NCBI RefSeq assembly: GCF_000296465.1
Contig: NZ_JH815204.1
Span: 124,001 to 188,000 of the forward strand
DNA: 64,000 nt
Direction: 5' to 3'
From: Barnesiella intestinihominis YIT 11860
Lineage (GTDB): Bacteria; Bacteroidota; Bacteroidia; Bacteroidales; Barnesiellaceae
Under the pieces are notes generated by a model. The model had not been told where the DNA came from. It was given only the letters and a program-made list of their open reading frames with translations, and did no database searches. The translations under genes and the position numbers were made by a program. The first letter of the stretch is position 1; each line of letters opens with the position of its first letter. Below are positions 60,564 to 64,000 of the stretch, one piece after another.

Positions 60564-61785
60564 ACGATGCTTGTTTTTGACCAATTATTTTTATCCCGAA
60601 GTTTTTCGAGGTAACGATATCGCTTTTGAAATGGTAAAACGAGGATATGAAGTTACTGTAATTACATGTATTCCCAATTATCCTCAGGGCCATTTTTACG
60701 AGGGATACGGATTGCGGAGCAGGCGGAGAGAAGTCGTCAATGGAGTAAATGTCATTCGTGTGCCGGTGATTCCTCGTGGAGATGGTAGGGCGATAAGAAT
60801 GGTGCTCAATTATTTATCGAGTTTATTATTTTCTTGTATATACACATTAAGTATTGTTTGTCGTAAGAGATTCGACTTTATTTTTGTGCAGGAATTGTCC
60901 CCGGCATTTATCGGTATACCGGCAGTGCTTGCGAAAAAAATACGACGAATTCCTATTTATTTCTGGTTACTTGATGTTTGGCCAGAAAGTTTGGCTGCCG
61001 GAGGTATAACTAATAAATATATCGTTAAAATAGTTGATCGTATCATGCGTTACATTTACCGGCATTGTCGCAAAATTTTCATAGCGGCATCGGGCGTGAG
61101 GACATTGTTACAGCAACGAGGGGTAAAAAATGATTGTATAGAAGATTTACCCAATTGGGGAGAAGATGAACTTCGAAAATGTACTGTTGATGACGATGAA
61201 CTGCCACATTTGCCAGATGGTTTTAAAATTATGTTTGCCGGAAATTTAGGTGAGGCGCAAAATCTTGAAAATGTGATGAGAGTAGCCGAACGTTTGAAAA
61301 ACAATAAACATATACAGTGGATTTTTATCGGTGACGGGCGAAAGAAAAAATGGGTTATGTCGTTCGTTCAGAGTCGGGAGATGGGTGATACTGTACATTT
61401 TTATGACCGTTATCCCATTGAATATATGCCGGCATTTTTCAGAAAAGCCGATATTATGTTGCTTCCTCTTTGTGACAATAGCGCATTCAATGTGACGTTA
61501 CCAGCGAAGATACAGGCTTATATGCTCAGTTCCAAACCTATTTTAGTCATGGCGAATGGTGAAGTACAAACGGTTGTAAAGAATGCTCGTTGCGGATATT
61601 ATACAGGTGCAGATTCTATTGACAAGATGGTTCGTTTAGTCCTTTCCATTTCGAATTATTCAAATCAAGAATTGGAAGAAAAGGGTAGAAACGGATATAA
61701 TTATTACCAGCGGCATTTTAAGAAAGAAAAATGTATGAACAATTTATTCGAAATTATTGAGAAGGGAGAACGAAGTAATGTCTGA
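60532..61785 (+). CDS. wbuB: GT4 glycosyltransferase, WbuB type (probable L-FucNAc transferase)
   Basis: 417 aa from the ATG at 60532, overlapping fnlC by 32 bases. The N-terminal domain shows 'CLFLTNYFYPEVFRGNDIAFEMVKRGYEVTVITCIPNYPQGHFYEGYG', 'FVQELSPAFIGIPAVLAKKIRRIPIYFWLLDVWPES'. The C-terminal domain shows 'IMFAGNLGEAQNLENVMRVAERLK', 'WIFIGDGRKKKWV' and 'LPAKIQAYMLSSKPILVMANGEVQTVV'. These are WbuB features, and wbuB follows fnlABC in the E. coli O26 O-antigen cluster too. It probably transfers L-FucNAc made by the three preceding gene products. Confidence 0.88.
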   Translation: MSKESSGVKGKRCLFLTNYFYPEVFRGNDIAFEMVKRGYEVTVITCIPNYPQGHFYEGYGLRSRRREVVNGVNVIRVPVIPRGDGRAIRMVLNYLSSLLFSCIYTLSIVCRKRFDFIFVQELSPAFIGIPAVLAKKIRRIPIYFWLLDVWPESLAAGGITNKYIVKIVDRIMRYIYRHCRKIFIAASGVRTLLQQRGVKNDCIEDLPNWGEDELRKCTVDDDELPHLPDGFKIMFAGNLGEAQNLENVMRVAERLKNNKHIQWIFIGDGRKKKWVMSFVQSREMGDTVHFYDRYPIEYMPAFFRKADIMLLPLCDNSAFNVTLPAKIQAYMLSSKPILVMANGEVQTVVKNARCGYYTGADSIDKMVRLVLSISNYSNQELEEKGRNGYNYYQRHFKKEKCMNNLFEIIEKGERSNV

Positions 61786-62179
61786 GATATTGATTGATCA
61801 TGTTTTACTCGATAGGGTGACAAAGGATGCAAAGGAAAGTCCTAGATTGCGTATGAATTATAACTTTCACGAATCGTTGTCGTCTCCTTCGCAACGTCTG
61901 CTTAATGCCCTTGAACCGGGAACTGTTTTACCGATACATCGTCATAGGCATACGGCCGAAACTTATGTATTGTTGCGAGGGCGTATGAGAGTTCTCTTTT
62001 ACGATGACGACAAGAAGGAAATTAACCGCTATGAACTCGACCCGGCGGAGGGTACTTATGGGGTAAACATACCCCGGGGACAATGGCATACAATTGAGGT
62101 GTTATGTGCTGGTACTGTTATTTTTGAGGTGAAAGATGGTCCGTATATACCTATTGCTCCTAATGATATGTTAGAATAG
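61778..62179 (+). CDS. wbuC: WbuC-family cupin protein
   Basis: 133 aa from the ATG at 61778, overlapping wbuB by 8 bases. It is a small cupin with 'PRLRMNYNFHESLSSPSQRLLNALEPGTVLPIHRHRHTAETYVLLRGRMRVLFYDDD' (His-x-His-x-His metal site and Glu) and 'GVNIPRGQWHTIEVLCAGTVIFEVKDGPY'. WbuC is found after wbuB in many fnl clusters, but its reaction is not established. It is the last gene before a strong terminator and so ends the operon. Confidence 0.88.
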   Translation: MSEILIDHVLLDRVTKDAKESPRLRMNYNFHESLSSPSQRLLNALEPGTVLPIHRHRHTAETYVLLRGRMRVLFYDDDKKEINRYELDPAEGTYGVNIPRGQWHTIEVLCAGTVIFEVKDGPYIPIAPNDMLE

Positions 62180-62203
62180 ACGGTCTAATTTTTAGAAAGG
62201 AAA

Positions 62204-62240
62204 ACAAAAAGCCAACTTCAAAAGTTGGCTTTTTGTTTAA
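62204..62240 (+). terminator. Terminator of the polysaccharide operon
   Basis: A 15-bp stem (ACAAAAAGCCAACTT at 62204-62218 with 62222-62236) has a 3-base loop; the T-rich descending arm provides the termination tract. Confidence 0.9.
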
Positions 62241-62533
62241 TAAAGTATTTTGATTTTTAGTTTATAAAATATTGTGTATTAAATAGTTATTTTGTATTTC
62301 TGCTAATGATTCAATGTGAGCGTAAAATTTTTAGAGTTTGATATTAGAAAAATTTTAACAGTTGGGTACATATTTATCTTTATGAAAATAACTATCTTCG
62401 CTGAATAAGACCAATGATATTTATAAATAGAGATTGTACAATTATAGTGTTGTGATTCGAAAGGATAGTTTTTATAGAGCAGCATGAAGGATTGAAAATA
62501 CAGATTAAGAGGAGGCTGTAATTTGGTTATACT
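62241..62533. other. AT-rich leader of the ECF sigma gene
   Basis: No gene is seen. TATCTTTA at 62373-62380 is a near -7 box, about 150 bases before the sigma start; promoter assignment is weak. Confidence 0.35.
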
Positions 62534-63103
62534 ATGAATGAGGAGGAACTTGTATATCAATTAAAACAGGAATCTCAAGACGCATTTAATAGAATATATA
62601 ATATGTATTCGGCTCGGTTATATGCATATTGTATGCAGTATGTTAAGTCGAGAGAAGATACCGAAGAAATTGTACAAGATGTATTTATTAAATTATGGAT
62701 AAATAGACATAGTATTATACATGGCGAGCACCTCAGCGCTTTTATTTTTAAAATAGCAAAGAATCAGATTATCAATAGGTATAAATCACGAATTAATTCA
62801 TATGTTTTTGAAGAATATGTGAATTATTATAATGAAGAACAATGTTCTGTGAGCGATACTTCAGCTATTGTGGAATATGACGATTTCTGTAAATCTCTGA
62901 AAAAGGCTATGAAAAATTTGTCTAGTACTCAGAGGGAAGTGATTGAGTGTGTCAAATTAAACCAGATGTCTGTTAAAGAGACGGCTGTAAAACTTAGACT
63001 TAAAGAACAAACCGTAAAGAATGCTCTTTCAGCCGGATTGAAGGTTTTAAAGGAAATATTGAAGAAAAGTCTTGTTTTAATTCTTTCCTTTGTGTTAAAA
63101 TAA
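62534..63103 (+). CDS. FecI-like ECF sigma-70 factor
   Basis: 189 aa. Region 2: 'AFNRIYNMYSARLYAYCMQYVKSREDTEEIVQDVFIKLWINRHSI' and 'LSAFIFKIAKNQIINRYKSR'. Region 4: 'LKKAMKNLSSTQREVIECVKLNQMSVKETAVKLRLKEQTVKNALSAGLKVLKEIL'. It ends with a hydrophobic tail (LVLILSFVLK), common in Bacteroidetes FecI-type sigma factors. A FecR-type anti-sigma gene starts 58 bases later. Such pairs usually control a SusC/SusD locus, which would lie beyond the right edge. Confidence 0.92.
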   Translation: MNEEELVYQLKQESQDAFNRIYNMYSARLYAYCMQYVKSREDTEEIVQDVFIKLWINRHSIIHGEHLSAFIFKIAKNQIINRYKSRINSYVFEEYVNYYNEEQCSVSDTSAIVEYDDFCKSLKKAMKNLSSTQREVIECVKLNQMSVKETAVKLRLKEQTVKNALSAGLKVLKEILKKSLVLILSFVLK

Positions 63104-63161
63104 TTGAAATATTGATATAAAAAGACGTTTTTGTTGTCTTTATATAAACAGAGCGAGTTAT

Positions 63162-64000
63162 ATGGATTATTTAGAAGAAAAGTATAAAAGAAATTGTCTG
63201 ACTCCGAAAGAATTGGAGGAACTTCAAAGGAAGGTAAGAGAAATGTCGGACGGGCAACTCGAAGATCGGTTATTTAAAGGCTGGCAAGAGGATATACTAG
63301 ATGATAGTTCCGTTTCTGCTGAACGTTTAGCTATACTAAAACGCAAAGTAGATAAAAGCATTTTTCCAAAATATCGTACTAAAATGTTGATATCGTGGGG
63401 ACGAATAGCAGCTGCAATCCTACTTCCAATCTTTGTTTTTGCTACATTTTATTTTTATCAAGAAACGCGTTCTTTGTCAAGTGGGGAAGTTTTATTTTCT
63501 ACATTTGCGGAAGAACATGCTAACTTGACTTTGCCAGACGGGACTAAGGTGACGATGAATTCGAATAGTTCCTTGACATATTCTCCCAAAGATTTTAATC
63601 GAGATGAGCGATGTGTGGATTTTAATGGAGAAGCCTATTTTAATGTAGCTAAAAATAAATCGGTTCCATTTGTTATTACTACAAAGGATTTAACCGTAAG
63701 AGTATTGGGGACTAAATTCAATTTACATGCATATGCTGGAAATGAAACTATGGAGGTTACATTGGAAGAGGGAGAGATATTAGTATCATCTCGAAAGGAA
63801 GAGAAGAAGTTGTTACCTAACCAAAAGGCTGTATTGAATTGTCAAGACGGTAGTATATTAGTATTAGAAGAGAAGAGGCCGGAGGATGCATCTGTATGGA
63901 AAAATAACGAACTAGTTTTTATTGACGAACAGTTGGAGAATGTAATAGTAGCTCTTGAAGAAAATTATAATATTAGTATTCATATAAAGGGGTTAAATAT
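63162..64000 (+). CDS. FecR-family anti-sigma factor (3' end outside window)
   Basis: The ATG at 63162 opens a frame with no stop up to the window end (279 codons visible of a usual 320-390). N-terminal cytoplasmic part (about 1-85), one membrane segment (about 86-106, 'IAAAILLPIFVFATFYFY'), then the periplasmic FecR domain 'LPDGTKVTMNSNSSLTYSPKDF' (split at the DGT), 'FNGEAYFNVAKNKSVPFVITTKDLTVRVLGTKFNLHAY' and 'TLEEGEILV'. The final visible residues 'VWKNNELVFIDEQLENVI' begin the C-terminal DUF4974-like domain. It binds and controls the upstream sigma factor in response to its TonB-dependent transporter. Confidence 0.9.
   Translation, partial: MDYLEEKYKRNCLTPKELEELQRKVREMSDGQLEDRLFKGWQEDILDDSSVSAERLAILKRKVDKSIFPKYRTKMLISWGRIAAAILLPIFVFATFYFYQETRSLSSGEVLFSTFAEEHANLTLPDGTKVTMNSNSSLTYSPKDFNRDERCVDFNGEAYFNVAKNKSVPFVITTKDLTVRVLGTKFNLHAYAGNETMEVTLEEGEILVSSRKEEKKLLPNQKAVLNCQDGSILVLEEKRPEDASVWKNNELVFIDEQLENVIVALEENYNISIHIKGLN

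Overview
The window reads as a chromosomal segment of a gut-type Bacteroidales. Evidence: many Bacteroidetes -7 boxes (TAnnTTTG), a tmRNA tag GENNYALAA, SusC/SusD, FecI/FecR, UpxY and NigD-like families, and an S16 protein with a long Ala/Glu/Lys tail. Five proteins end in what look like type IX secretion (T9SS) sorting domains, which argues against typical Bacteroides and fits Barnesiellaceae, Coprobacter or Porphyromonadaceae relatives. That placement is inference. No rRNA, tRNA, insertion sequence or CRISPR array was seen.

Layout. 1-5.4 kb: the 3' part of a secreted GH85 endo-beta-N-acetylglucosaminidase and a five-repeat surface protein. 5.4-6.3 kb: a gene-free region full of GC-rich palindromic repeats. 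6.3-16.3 kb: housekeeping genes (dus, DUF2007, nhaC, metF, holB, yjbR-like, ssrA) around an ECF sigma factor, its two-part membrane partner and a divergent NigD-like lipoprotein gene, plus a candidate minus-strand small RNA. 16.3-23.3 kb: a GH31 glycosidase, a large LamG/repeat surface protein, rpsP and an ArsC/Spx-family gene on the minus strand.

23.6-42.3 kb: an AraC regulator and a polysaccharide utilisation locus. It holds two cupin-type glucose-6-phosphate isomerases, a ROK sugar kinase, a two-domain mannose-6-phosphate isomerase, an MFS sugar porter, SusC/SusD, a GH66 dextranase-like enzyme with FG-GAP repeats, an FG-GAP companion and a six-hairpin glycosidase lipoprotein. The isomerase operon and the SusC operon begin with matching operator-promoter modules: a TGGTA-N3-TACCA palindrome 52 bases upstream of the -7 box in both. 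The likely route is alpha-1,6-glucan cut at the surface, SusCD import, MFS uptake, ROK phosphorylation and isomerisation to fructose-6-phosphate.

42.4-48.1 kb: a tandem pair of near-identical secreted proteins, a hybrid histidine kinase with an HPt domain, a sigma-54 activator, and a small repeat-rich secreted protein behind a sigma-54-like promoter. 48.2-62.2 kb: a capsule or surface polysaccharide operon started by an UpxY antiterminator, with flippase, polymerase, several glycosyltransferases and the UDP-N-acetyl-L-fucosamine module fnlABC-wbuBC. 62.5-64 kb: a FecI-like sigma factor and the start of its FecR anti-sigma factor.

Two dispersed repeat families stand out. One (about 82 bp, four copies) carries a built-in TTTG-N20-TATCTTTG promoter pointing at the next gene in at least two and probably three copies. 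The other is a three-way-junction palindrome related to REP elements.
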